This document shows, one piece after another, positions 16,643-25,409 of a stretch of 64,000 nucleotides of DNA. Position numbers and translations under genes: made by a program. The stretch is from Pedobacter sp. MC2016-14. GTDB taxonomy: Bacteria > Bacteroidota > Bacteroidia > Sphingobacteriales > Sphingobacteriaceae. The notes beneath the pieces were generated by a model. That model worked only from the letters and a program-made list of their open reading frames with translations, did no database searches and was not told where the DNA came from. Location: assembly GCF_020991475.1 (NCBI RefSeq), contig NZ_JAJMPA010000002.1:310001-374000 (forward strand), given 5' to 3'. Within the stretch, counting starts at the first letter, position 1. Each line of letters opens with the position of its first letter.

Positions 16643-18049
16643 ATGAAACATATTAAAATCTATATATCATTATTTTTATTAGGGCTTAGCTTTAGCTCCT
16701 GTCAAAAATTTGTGGCTATTCCAAAAGATAGTTCCCAATCTTTTATAGAAACAGCAAATGACTGTCAGCTTATATTGGATAATTACGATTTGTTTAATAC
16801 AGGCTATCCAATAGATGGGGAAATTTCTGCGGACGATTATTACCTTGACGATACGAGGTACAACGACCCTTATACCTTAACCATTGAAGACCGGATTCTG
16901 TATACCTGGCAGTCAAATGCAATACGGGTATCTGCGCAGCAATGGGTGGGCCCCTACAACAAAATCTATCATGCCAACTTAGTATTGGAAGCTGTTGCCA
17001 AACTGGAAGGCAAAGAACAACCTTCTGTTTTGAATAATTTAAAGGGGAGTGCTTTATTTTTAAGGGCTTATGCTTTGTGGCATGTGGCGCAATTGTATGC
17101 CAAGCCCTATGGCGCTACTTCAAATCAAGATCCTGGTGTACCCGTTCATTTGGTTTCTGATATTAACGACACACCGGGAAGGGGAACTGTAAAGCAAACA
17201 TATGACCAGATAATTGCAGATTTGAGGGAAGCCACTGTACTATTAAATCCCACATCCAGTGTGGCTTCGAGGCCTAATAAGATTGCTGCCTATGCAATGT
17301 TATCCAGAGTTTACCTGGCTATGGAAGATTATTCTAACGCCTTGACCAGCGCCAGTTCTGCTTTGGCCTTAAAACCTTCAGGCAAATTGATTGACTTTAA
17401 TGGTCTTGACCAGGAAAGTTTTGCGCCTTTCAGACGGTTTAATAATGAGGTGATTTTCCATTCTGTTGTTTTAAGTCAGAATGGGATGTTGGAGCCCGGA
17501 TATGGTTATGAGAACCTGGCGATCATCGCTCCGGAAATCATCGCCTCTTATCAGGATAACGATCTCAGAAAAACTGTTTATGTGAAAGAAAATACAGATT
17601 TGCCAACCCCAATGAATACCTGGCGTTTTGTAGGAAATTATGAGTCTGCAGTAGGTTCAGCCAAATTATTTAATGGTTTGGCCTTTGATGAATTGTATCT
17701 TAACAGGGCCGAATGTTATGCAAGGGCAAATGACGCCGCAAATGCAATGGCTGATTTGAATACGCTTTTGATAACCAGATGGGTTAAGGATACCTATACA
17801 AATATGACGGCTACGAATGCGGGTGATGCTTTAGCGAAAGTATTGGCTGAGCGTAGAAAGGAGTTGTTGATGCGGGGTATCCGCTGGACAGATTTGAGGA
17901 GGTTAAATAAGGATAGTCGATTTGCAAAGAATATTTCCAGAACCGTAGAGGGAACAACCTATACGCTTCCGGCAAACGATTTAAGATATACGTTGCTGAT
18001 TCCACAAGAAGTGATAACGAATTCAGCCCTGCCACAAAACCTAAGGTAG
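16643..18049 (+). CDS. SusD/RagB-family surface lipoprotein
   Basis: This 468-residue lipoprotein has its lipobox cysteine at residue 20 (GLSFSSC). The SusD fold is indicated by the TPR-like helices (GSALFLRAYALWHVAQLY, LSRVYLAMEDYSNAL) and the C-terminal ERRKELLMRGIRWTDLRRL motif that is characteristic of RagB/SusD. SusD caps the SusC barrel and captures the ligand at the cell surface. The short length and the segment LDNYDLFNTG followed by EISADDYYL resemble the SusD subgroup seen in small loci without glycoside hydrolases; this is a recollection, not a search. A strong terminator follows, so the operon ends here. Confidence 0.93.
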   Translation: MKHIKIYISLFLLGLSFSSCQKFVAIPKDSSQSFIETANDCQLILDNYDLFNTGYPIDGEISADDYYLDDTRYNDPYTLTIEDRILYTWQSNAIRVSAQQWVGPYNKIYHANLVLEAVAKLEGKEQPSVLNNLKGSALFLRAYALWHVAQLYAKPYGATSNQDPGVPVHLVSDINDTPGRGTVKQTYDQIIADLREATVLLNPTSSVASRPNKIAAYAMLSRVYLAMEDYSNALTSASSALALKPSGKLIDFNGLDQESFAPFRRFNNEVIFHSVVLSQNGMLEPGYGYENLAIIAPEIIASYQDNDLRKTVYVKENTDLPTPMNTWRFVGNYESAVGSAKLFNGLAFDELYLNRAECYARANDAANAMADLNTLLITRWVKDTYTNMTATNAGDALAKVLAERRKELLMRGIRWTDLRRLNKDSRFAKNISRTVEGTTYTLPANDLRYTLLIPQEVITNSALPQNLR

Positions 18050-18068
18050 TACAGTTATTTCTTTAAGA

Positions 18069-18110
18069 ACAGAGGGAGTACCATTAGCTATGGTATTCCC
18101 TCTGTGTTTT
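18069..18110 (+). terminator. Intrinsic terminator after susD
   Basis: The 16-base arms 18069-18084 and 18090-18105 pair fully with one G-U pair around the loop TAGCT, and are followed by GTTTTG. It lies 20 bases after the susD stop and before the convergent YbbP-like gene, so it may serve both strands. Confidence 0.8.
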
Positions 18111-18133
18111 GTCAGGATTGTAATTGAGCTTCA

Positions 18134-20662
18134 TTATCCCCCTGTATTTCTTAAAATCTTTAATGGTGGCTGGTTCAGTATACTTCTGCTGCTGAGTATG
18201 CCGGTGAGCACCACAAGCGCAACTATTGAAAAAAATAACAACATGGTTGGCAGAAAAGGCGGAACAAATAAAGCATCGAAGCTGAACTTAGCTAGTCCCC
18301 AGCTTGCCATAAAAGAAAGAATTAATCCGGCTATTGCGGCAAAGCTTCCCAGAAAAAGATATTCTATGGCATTGATGGCCAGGATTTGCCGCTTGCTGGC
18401 ACCCAGCGTCCGCAGCAGCATGCTCTCTTTAATACGCTGATTTTTGCTGCTTAACACTGCCGATATGAGTACAATCCATCCTGTAACCATACTAAAGCCT
18501 GCCATAAAACGAATTACAAAGCCAATTTTACCCAGCAATTCATCCAGTAATTTTAAAACCAGATCAAGGTCAATCACTGAAATATTAGGAAAGCTTTGTA
18601 CCACTGCGCCCTGGTACTGTGCAGATTTTTCTGCACTGGAAATCCTTGTCATGAGTACATGAAATTGTGGTGCGCTTTCTAAAACCCCACCAGGAAAAAC
18701 CACACGGAAATTAGTTTGCAGCCTGCTCCAGTTTACTGATCTGATGCTGCCTACTACAGTAGGAATGAGCATGCCCTGTACATTAAAGATAATTTTGTCA
18801 TTGATGCCCACGTGGATACGATCTGCATAGCTCTGTTCTAATGAAATGTAAACTGTACCGCCGGGGACCACTTTACCTGTCCATTTTCCTTCCGAAATTT
18901 TTTCTGCTGCCGTTAAAGTATCTTGATAGGTGGCCCGGATCTCGCCCCTAAAGGCACGTTTGTTACTGCTGTCTGAAGCCGCCTTCTTTCCGTTAATTTC
19001 TTCAATTCTCATGGTGATAACCGGAACCCTGTTCATTAAAGGAAGTTTAAAACCAGTGGTGAGCGATTCTACCGCTTCCTTTTGTGTATTCTGGATGTCG
19101 AACAATACAATGTTAGGCTGTTTGCTGCCAGAAGAAAGGGTAACCCTGCTGATCAGTATACCTTGTACAAAAAATAAGGTACAAATAAACGTTGTGGATA
19201 GACCAATGGCAACCGTAAGTAAGAGTGTCTGGTTGTTTGGGCGATATAAATTGGCAAAACCCTGTCTCCATAAGTAATTGGCTGATTGAGGTAAAATCCT
19301 GCGAACGGTTATTAACAATAACTTTGAAAATAGGCTGAGCAAGCCAAAAGCAAGTGTTAGCCCAGTTATAAAAACAAGCGTCTGCAGCCAGTCGCCCATT
19401 TGTACGTAGGTAAATCCAGCTATAAAAAGTAGCATAATGAGGTAGACCAGCCATTTAAGGTAATCCTTTTTTTGCCGGCTTTGTTCAAAAGAAATTCTAA
19501 TGGCATTTAACGGGGAGATTTTTCTTACCGCCAATAGAGATGGCATCGCAAAAAGTACAGAGATGATTAAACCCAAAAATATCCCCTGTATAATCGCTGT
19601 CCAGGAAACCTGCATCGTAATTTCAACGGGATGGAAATCCTTAAGTACTAAAGGTAAGGCAAACTGGATGGCTGTGCCCAGCGTAGCGGCCAGTAGTGCC
19701 GCTATCAAGCCAATACATGAGATTTGAATCAGGTAAATCAGAAAAGCATCAGTTGCTTTTAAGCCCAGACAACGAAGTGTAGCGATGGTGCTCAACTTTT
19801 CCTGGATATAAACATGAATGGCACTGCCAATACCAATGCAACCCAGAAGGAGTGCAATAAAGCCTGTGAGGGACAAAAAGCGGTTCAGGTCTTTAAAAGC
19901 ACGTCCGGTATCTGCTTTCTTCGATGCAACAGTTTCGTGGTCTAATCCTTCTTTATCTAAGCCTGGCTGGATTTTTTTGAGTACAGCGGCTACTTGTGCA
20001 GCATCATTATATTTATAATAAAACCTGGAGGTAATTCTGCTGCCAGTTTTTACCAGGCCTGTGGCGTCCAGATACTGAAGAGGGATATATACTGTTGGTG
20101 CGATGCTGGATGCAATTCCGGTTTGTCCCGGAGCCTTGTCTAAAATACCTGCAATCAGGAAGGTCAATTCCCCTACTTTAACTGCATCACCAATTTTGGC
20201 ATTAAATTGCAGCATCAGCGTTTTATCTACCAGTGCATTTTTACCTTCTTTAAAGGCTTTGGCAGCAGCAACGGGCCGGGTTTCTATGCTTCCATAAAAT
20301 GGATAATTTCCTTGCAGGGCCTTCATTTGCACCAAACGACTACCGCCGCTCTTGAGGAAATAAATCATAGAAGCGAAAGACTTTTCCTTAGCACGTTCAT
20401 CTCCAAGGGTATCCAGTAAGGATAATGTTCTTTTAGAAATTTCCTTTCTGCTTTCAATCGTTAAGTCAGCTCCGGCAAGCTCTTTTGCCTGCTGGTCAAT
20501 ATCTCTTTGCAGATTATCTTTGAAGGAGTAAACAGCTACCAGGGCGGCAATGCCCAGTACCATAGAGGAAATGAAGAGAAATAACCTGCCCTGGTTTTTA
20601 CGACTATCACGCCAGGCCATTTTGAACAGCCAGGATAATGAAACAGATGAATTAGTCAACAA
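18134..20662 (-). CDS. FtsX/YbbP-like ABC transporter permease
   Basis: This is an 842-residue permease. It has an N-terminal helix (about 29-49), a first exported domain, an FtsX-like core with helices at about 260-400, two more helices near 405-450, a second exported domain, and a C-terminal FtsX-like set of helices (about 715-830). This double plan matches E. coli YbbP and its relatives. The start is TTG at 20662 or 20659, overlapping the ATPase stop; an internal ATG at 20620 would drop 14 residues. It forms a unit with the LolD/YbbA-like ATPase. Such pairs are thought to move lipids or lipoproteins or to extract them from the inner membrane. The substrate is unknown. Confidence 0.88.
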   Translation of the reverse strand: MLTNSSVSLSWLFKMAWRDSRKNQGRLFLFISSMVLGIAALVAVYSFKDNLQRDIDQQAKELAGADLTIESRKEISKRTLSLLDTLGDERAKEKSFASMIYFLKSGGSRLVQMKALQGNYPFYGSIETRPVAAAKAFKEGKNALVDKTLMLQFNAKIGDAVKVGELTFLIAGILDKAPGQTGIASSIAPTVYIPLQYLDATGLVKTGSRITSRFYYKYNDAAQVAAVLKKIQPGLDKEGLDHETVASKKADTGRAFKDLNRFLSLTGFIALLLGCIGIGSAIHVYIQEKLSTIATLRCLGLKATDAFLIYLIQISCIGLIAALLAATLGTAIQFALPLVLKDFHPVEITMQVSWTAIIQGIFLGLIISVLFAMPSLLAVRKISPLNAIRISFEQSRQKKDYLKWLVYLIMLLFIAGFTYVQMGDWLQTLVFITGLTLAFGLLSLFSKLLLITVRRILPQSANYLWRQGFANLYRPNNQTLLLTVAIGLSTTFICTLFFVQGILISRVTLSSGSKQPNIVLFDIQNTQKEAVESLTTGFKLPLMNRVPVITMRIEEINGKKAASDSSNKRAFRGEIRATYQDTLTAAEKISEGKWTGKVVPGGTVYISLEQSYADRIHVGINDKIIFNVQGMLIPTVVGSIRSVNWSRLQTNFRVVFPGGVLESAPQFHVLMTRISSAEKSAQYQGAVVQSFPNISVIDLDLVLKLLDELLGKIGFVIRFMAGFSMVTGWIVLISAVLSSKNQRIKESMLLRTLGASKRQILAINAIEYLFLGSFAAIAGLILSFMASWGLAKFSFDALFVPPFLPTMLLFFSIVALVVLTGILSSRSILNQPPLKILRNTGG

Positions 20663-21320
20663 GTAAGCCTCCTTTGATTTTTATGATGCGGTTAGTTCTT
20701 GCGGCCAGTTCCAGATCATGTGTAACAACGACCAGGGTGGTGCCGGCATCCCTGTTTAAGTCAAACATTAATTGGATTACCTTTTCACTCGTTTCCGCAT
20801 CAAGGTTCCCGGTAGGCTCATCTGCGAAAAGGATAGGCGGTTGATTGGAAAAAGCCCTTGCTAATGACACCCGTTGTTGCTCTCCGCCAGATAACTGTAC
20901 AGCATAATGGTTGGAACGATCCGCTAGTCCTACTTTATCAAGCAGCTCTAACGCTGTCTTTCTGATGTTTTTTGCTCCCCGCAATTCCATAGGAACCATT
21001 ACATTTTCCAGGGCAGTTAAGGTAGGGAGCAGTTGGAAGTTTTGAAAAATAAAGCCGATGTACTGGTTGCGGACTGCCGCCCTTTCATCTTCATCAAGAT
21101 GGTCTAACTGAATACCATTTAGGATGACCTGCCCGGCACTGGAACGGTCTAACCCAGCACAGAGCCCGAGTAAAGTGGTTTTTCCACTTCCGGAAGGGCC
21201 GGTAATGGCTACGGTAGAGCCAGTGCTGATCGAGAAACTGATGTCCTTAAGTACGGTAAGTTCCTGTCCCGCGTTTTGATAAATTTTGCTTACATTTCGA
21301 ATGTTCAGTATGTTTTCCAA
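20652..21320 (-). CDS. YbbA/LolD-like ABC ATPase
   Basis: This is a 222-residue ATPase of the MacB/LolD/YbbA class. It has Walker A (GPSGSGKTT), the signature LSGGEQQR, Walker B (ILFADEPTGNLD) and a switch histidine (VTHD). The size is normal for stand-alone ATPases of type VII transporters. It overlaps the permease gene by 11 bases (or 8, depending on the TTG chosen) and is transcribed divergently from the TesA-like gene. The same three-gene order, tesA divergent from ybbA-ybbP, occurs in E. coli, which supports the assignment. Confidence 0.9.
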   Translation of the reverse strand: MENILNIRNVSKIYQNAGQELTVLKDISFSISTGSTVAITGPSGSGKTTLLGLCAGLDRSSAGQVILNGIQLDHLDEDERAAVRNQYIGFIFQNFQLLPTLTALENVMVPMELRGAKNIRKTALELLDKVGLADRSNHYAVQLSGGEQQRVSLARAFSNQPPILFADEPTGNLDAETSEKVIQLMFDLNRDAGTTLVVVTHDLELAARTNRIIKIKGGLLVD

Positions 21321-21435
21321 AAGGATATATTTTAGGGTTGATCAGGCGTTATCTTCATACACATAAGAATGCCTTTCCTGTTAAAGATAATTGCTTTTTG
21401 AGGGATACGTCTATTATAAACCACATTTTACAGAT

Positions 21436-22116
21436 ATGTTACATTTAAGATTAATGAGTTTACTGGTTGCCGCAAGCGTAGTATTTGGCTGCGGAGAAAA
21501 TTCTGGGAAAAAAGCAGAAGATAAAACGACCATTAGGGAAGCGAAAAAAGTTGAGGCTTCAGCAGCCCGTAAAAATATTCTTTTTTTTGGCACCAGTTTA
21601 ACCGCAGGTTATGGATTAGAGCCTGAAGAAGCTTATCCTTCACTTATTCAAAACCGGATAGATTCCCTAAAAATGCCTTATAAAGTTATTAATGGTGGTT
21701 TAAGTGGCGAAACCTCTGCTGGTGGTAAGGGAAGGATTGACTGGTTGCTGAAACAACCAGTGGATATTTTTGTATTGGAACTTGGTGCGAATGATGGGTT
21801 AAGGGGGATTTCTGTGGCCGAAACCACTAAAAACCTGCAATTTATTATAGATCAGGTTAAGGCAAAGTATCCGAAAGCAAAGCTGGTAATTGCCGGGATG
21901 CAGCTTCCGCCAAGCATGGGGCAAAGTTACGCTACCGCATTTAAAAATATGTTTCCGGGCCTGGCTGCTAAAAATAATATGGCGTTAATTCCCTTTTTGC
22001 TGGATAAAGTAGGAGGTGTTGCCAAGTTGAATCAGGCTGACGGAATACATCCCACTGCGGAGGGGGACAAGATTCTTGCTGAGAATGTTTGGTCTGTTTT
22101 GAAGGACCTCTTATAA
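21436..22116 (+). CDS. tesA: TesA-like SGNH hydrolase, lipoprotein
   Basis: This 226-residue esterase/lysophospholipase of the SGNH family starts at 21436; the frame is open from 21391 but only from there does a lipoprotein signal begin (VVFGC, Cys19). The family blocks are GTSLTAGYG (nucleophile Ser), GLSGETSAGG (Gly), GANDGL (Asn) and DGIHPTAEG (Asp and His). In E. coli TesA is a soluble periplasmic enzyme; here it is predicted to be lipid-anchored. It is divergent from the YbbA/YbbP-like pair, as in E. coli. The 115-base gap between the two start codons should carry both promoters. Confidence 0.88.
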   Translation: MLHLRLMSLLVAASVVFGCGENSGKKAEDKTTIREAKKVEASAARKNILFFGTSLTAGYGLEPEEAYPSLIQNRIDSLKMPYKVINGGLSGETSAGGKGRIDWLLKQPVDIFVLELGANDGLRGISVAETTKNLQFIIDQVKAKYPKAKLVIAGMQLPPSMGQSYATAFKNMFPGLAAKNNMALIPFLLDKVGGVAKLNQADGIHPTAEGDKILAENVWSVLKDLL

Positions 22117-22125
22117 AAAAAACGA

Positions 22126-22147
22126 GGATGTTCCCTCCGGAACACCC
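22126..22147. terminator. Hairpin after tesA, possible terminator
   Basis: Arms 22126-22134 and 22139-22147 pair with one mismatch around a four-base loop. An A-tract at 22115-22122 precedes it, which gives a T-tract only for leftward transcription. It lies 10 bases after the tesA stop; rightward termination would lack a U-tract. Confidence 0.4.
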
Positions 22148-22252
22148 CCGCATCTAAATTAACGCTCTCAAATATATAGACGCTGAAATTTTAGGTTTAT
22201 TGTATCAGATTAAAAAAAAATATTGAGGGTCTTTTTATGTCTGTATTACGTC

Positions 22253-22281
22253 TTGTTTTAAGGGGGTATATTTTACATTTG
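22253..22281 (+). promoter_or_regulatory. Bacteroidota-type promoter of bglX
   Basis: A −7 element TACATTTG at 22274-22281 matches TAnnTTTG exactly, and a −33 TTG stands at 22253-22255 with an 18-base spacer. It is 26 bases before the bglX ATG (22307). Spacing and matches fit the primary sigma factor of Bacteroidota; no start site has been measured. Confidence 0.55.
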
Positions 22282-22306
22282 TACCTTTAATTAATACCGA
22301 TATTAT

Positions 22307-24538
22307 ATGATGAAGTTCTTTTCCTTGCCCTCGTTATTTTTTTTGTTGGCCATTCAGGCAACCGTTGCCCAGGATGTTAAAATCAATAAAAGAGTAGATT
22401 CACTGATGAAGCTCATGACGCTGGAAGAGAAGGTTGGACAGCTGAACCAATATTCAGGAAGTGTAGTTACGGGTCCGGTTAACGATGCCAAGACGAATAT
22501 GCTGAATGATATAAAGCAAGGGAAGGTGGGCTCCATGCTCAATGTACGGGGCGTAAAAGATACCAGGGAAATTCAGGCTGTCGCGCTTCAATCCCGTTTA
22601 AAAATTCCATTGTTATTTAGTTTGGATGTGATTCATGGTTATAAAACCATATTTCCTGTTCCCTTAGCTGAAGCTGCTTCGTGGGATTTGGATGCGATTA
22701 AAAGCGCTGCTCATATTGCGGCTAAAGAAGCAGCTGCATCTGGCATTCACTGGACATTTGCGCCAATGGTTGATGTAGGGCGTGATCCACGCTGGGGAAG
22801 GGTAATGGAAGGGGCTGGAGAAGATACTTACCTGGGCTCAAAAATTGCAACGGCCAGGGTAAAAGGTTTTCAGGGCGAGCAATTGGGTGGACTTGATGCC
22901 ATTATGGCCTGTGCAAAACATTTTGCTGCTTATGGTGCGGCAATAGCAGGAAGGGACTATAACGCGGTTGACCTTAGCAATCAGCAATTATGGGAAACAT
23001 ATCTTCCACCATTTAAAGCGGCTGCTGATGCAGGCGTGGCTACTTTTATGAATTCTTTTAATACCATTAATGGGATTCCGGCTACTGGAAACAGCTATTT
23101 GCAGCGTAATATTTTAAAAGGCAAATGGAATTTCGGAGGTTTTGTGGTTAGTGACTGGGGTTCTATTGCTGAGATGGTACCATGGGGCTTTGCGGAAAAT
23201 CAAAAAGACGCTGCATTGAAAGCGATTACAGCCGGAAGCGATATGGATATGGAAAGTCTGGCGTATAAAAATAACCTGGTAAAGCTTGTTAATGAAGGTG
23301 CAGTGCCTATTGCATTGGTTGATGATGCCCTGAAGCGGATTCTTTACCAGAAATTTTTGCTGGGTTTATTTGATGATCCTTATAAGTTCTCTAATCTGGC
23401 GAGGGAAAAGAAGGTGATGGCTGATGTTAAACATCCGCAGATTGCGCGTGAAGTTGCTGAGAAATCTATCGTATTGCTGAAAAACAATGGTCAGTTGCTG
23501 CCTTTAACCAGGGACACTAAAAATATTGTGGTAATTGGGCCACTTGCCCATTCCAGAAAGGACATGGAAGGTGGCTGGATTGTAGCGTCTGACACCACAA
23601 AAGTGACCAGCCTTTATGAAGGCTTGGTAGCAAAAGCAGGTAAAAACGTGAAATTTACCTATGTGGAAGGATGCGGTATCAACGGTATGTCAACAGCAGG
23701 TTTTGCCTCGGCAGTAGCAGCAGCTAAATCTGCTGATCTGGTGATTATGGCACTTGGAGAAAGTGCAGAGATGACCGGAGAGGCCAAGTCACGGACAGAT
23801 ATTCATCTTCCGGGTGTTCAGGAAGATTTATTTGTGGCGGTTAAAGCTACAGGTAAGCCTGTGGTAAGCGTGTTAATGGCAGGGCGACCAATGATTTTTA
23901 ATAAAGTTGCAGATCAGTCTGATGCCATTGTTTACGCCTGGTTACTTGGAGAGCAAGCCGGACATGCTATTGCAAATGTGCTTTATGGCGATTACAATCC
24001 CTCCGGGAAACTGCCATCTACCTTTCCGAGGTCTGTAGGGCAAATTCCACTTTCTTATCAAACGTATAATACAGGTAGACCCGTTACTGACCCAAAAGAC
24101 ATCCGGTATAAATCTGGTTATATTGATGAATTAAACAGTCCGCGTTATGCTTTTGGCTATGGTTTGAGTTATACGACTTTTAATTATACCAATTTGAAAA
24201 GTAGCGCTACCACAATTACATTAACACCTGAAAGTACCGTTCAATTGAGCTTTACGCTAACCAACACAGGAAAATATGCGGGTGCAGAGGTTGTACAATT
24301 GTACATTCGCGACCTGGTTTCGTCTGTGGTGCGTCCGGTAAAAGAGTTAAAAGATTTTCAAAAAGTAATGTTAAAAGCGGGTGAGTCCACAACAATAACG
24401 TTTACCATAGATAAAGACAAGCTGTCTTACTTTAACCAGGATTTACATTGGGTAGCTGAACCGGGTGCTTTCTCCCTTATGATTGGTTCAGCATCTGACG
24501 ACATACGTTTGTCTGCTACGCTAAATTTAACGCAATAG
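22307..24538 (+). CDS. bglX: BglX-type beta-glucosidase, GH3
   Basis: This is a 743-residue GH3 enzyme with a signal peptide (cleaved near TVAQ, residue 22). The N-terminal TIM barrel has SLDVIHG, the KHFAAYG segment and the catalytic nucleophile D283 in VVSDWGS. The C-terminal alpha/beta sandwich (about 400-600) has the EMTGEAKSR loop, and an Fn3-like domain closes the chain (about 650-730). It should act in the periplasm on beta-linked gluco-oligosaccharides. A promoter lies just upstream and an esterase gene follows 49 bases later, possibly in the same unit. The length is close to E. coli BglX (765). Confidence 0.93.
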   Translation: MMKFFSLPSLFFLLAIQATVAQDVKINKRVDSLMKLMTLEEKVGQLNQYSGSVVTGPVNDAKTNMLNDIKQGKVGSMLNVRGVKDTREIQAVALQSRLKIPLLFSLDVIHGYKTIFPVPLAEAASWDLDAIKSAAHIAAKEAAASGIHWTFAPMVDVGRDPRWGRVMEGAGEDTYLGSKIATARVKGFQGEQLGGLDAIMACAKHFAAYGAAIAGRDYNAVDLSNQQLWETYLPPFKAAADAGVATFMNSFNTINGIPATGNSYLQRNILKGKWNFGGFVVSDWGSIAEMVPWGFAENQKDAALKAITAGSDMDMESLAYKNNLVKLVNEGAVPIALVDDALKRILYQKFLLGLFDDPYKFSNLAREKKVMADVKHPQIAREVAEKSIVLLKNNGQLLPLTRDTKNIVVIGPLAHSRKDMEGGWIVASDTTKVTSLYEGLVAKAGKNVKFTYVEGCGINGMSTAGFASAVAAAKSADLVIMALGESAEMTGEAKSRTDIHLPGVQEDLFVAVKATGKPVVSVLMAGRPMIFNKVADQSDAIVYAWLLGEQAGHAIANVLYGDYNPSGKLPSTFPRSVGQIPLSYQTYNTGRPVTDPKDIRYKSGYIDELNSPRYAFGYGLSYTTFNYTNLKSSATTITLTPESTVQLSFTLTNTGKYAGAEVVQLYIRDLVSSVVRPVKELKDFQKVMLKAGESTTITFTIDKDKLSYFNQDLHWVAEPGAFSLMIGSASDDIRLSATLNLTQ

Positions 24539-24587
24539 GTATTTACATTTTTTATAACTTACAGGCCATAATTAAACTCATTACAAC

Positions 24588-25406
24588 ATGTTGAAGTTGA
24601 TCCTTTCACAACTATTTTTGATTGTACTGCTGACCATAAATACGGAAGCAGCAACGGTTGATACCGCAGTTACGTATAGTGCGTCTATGAAAAAGAACAT
24701 TAAAGCTATTGTTATCCTACCTGAAGGCTATAAAAATGGAAAAACTTATCCGGTGGTGTATCTTTTACATGGTGCTGGCGGGCGGTATGACAGTTGGGTT
24801 AAGGCTGTGCCTGGCCTAAAAGGTTATGTAGATCAGTACAATATCATTGTGGTTTGTCCGGATGGGAATGTGACCAGTTGGTATGTAGACAGCCCTATTG
24901 ATCCGGAATGGAAGTACGAAACTTATGTGGCTACCGAACTTGTCAATTATATCGACAAAAATTATAAAACATTAAAAGATCGTAAAGGCAGGGCGATCAC
25001 TGGCCTAAGTATGGGCGGACATGGCGGCCTTTCTCTTTCTTTTAAACATCAGGATATTTTTGGTGCCGGTGGCAGTATGAGTGGTGGGGTAGATATTACA
25101 CCCTTTCCTGCAAATTGGGACATTGCTAAAAGATTAGGCGCTTACACAGAGAATGTGGAGGTATGGAAGCAAAATAGTGTAGTGAATATGGTTGATAAGC
25201 TTACGCCAAAAAGTCTAGCCTTAATTATTGATTGCGGTAAGGACGATTTCTTTTACGCTGTTAATATGAAATTGCACGAGGAGCTTTTATACCAAAATAT
25301 CCCTCACGATTTTACCATCAGACCGGGCGGGCATACCTGGGATTACTGGCGAAATGCTATCGGTTATCAGATGCTTTACTTTCACGATTTTTTTTCCAGG
25401 CCATAA
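24588..25406 (+). CDS. Secreted esterase, esterase D/CE1-like
   Basis: This is a 272-residue alpha/beta hydrolase with a signal peptide (cleaved near NTEAA, about residue 21). The catalytic elements are an oxyanion HGAGG, the nucleophile S141 in GLSMGG, an acid at D219 or D220 (DCGKDD) and H249 in GGHTWDYW. This matches the esterase D family, which includes tributyrin, acetylxylan and feruloyl esterases. Its position 49 bases after bglX suggests a role in glycan de-esterification, but the substrate is not fixed by sequence. It ends 3 bases before the convergent MFS gene. Confidence 0.85.
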   Translation: MLKLILSQLFLIVLLTINTEAATVDTAVTYSASMKKNIKAIVILPEGYKNGKTYPVVYLLHGAGGRYDSWVKAVPGLKGYVDQYNIIVVCPDGNVTSWYVDSPIDPEWKYETYVATELVNYIDKNYKTLKDRKGRAITGLSMGGHGGLSLSFKHQDIFGAGGSMSGGVDITPFPANWDIAKRLGAYTENVEVWKQNSVVNMVDKLTPKSLALIIDCGKDDFFYAVNMKLHEELLYQNIPHDFTIRPGGHTWDYWRNAIGYQMLYFHDFFSRP

Positions 25407-25409
25407 ACA

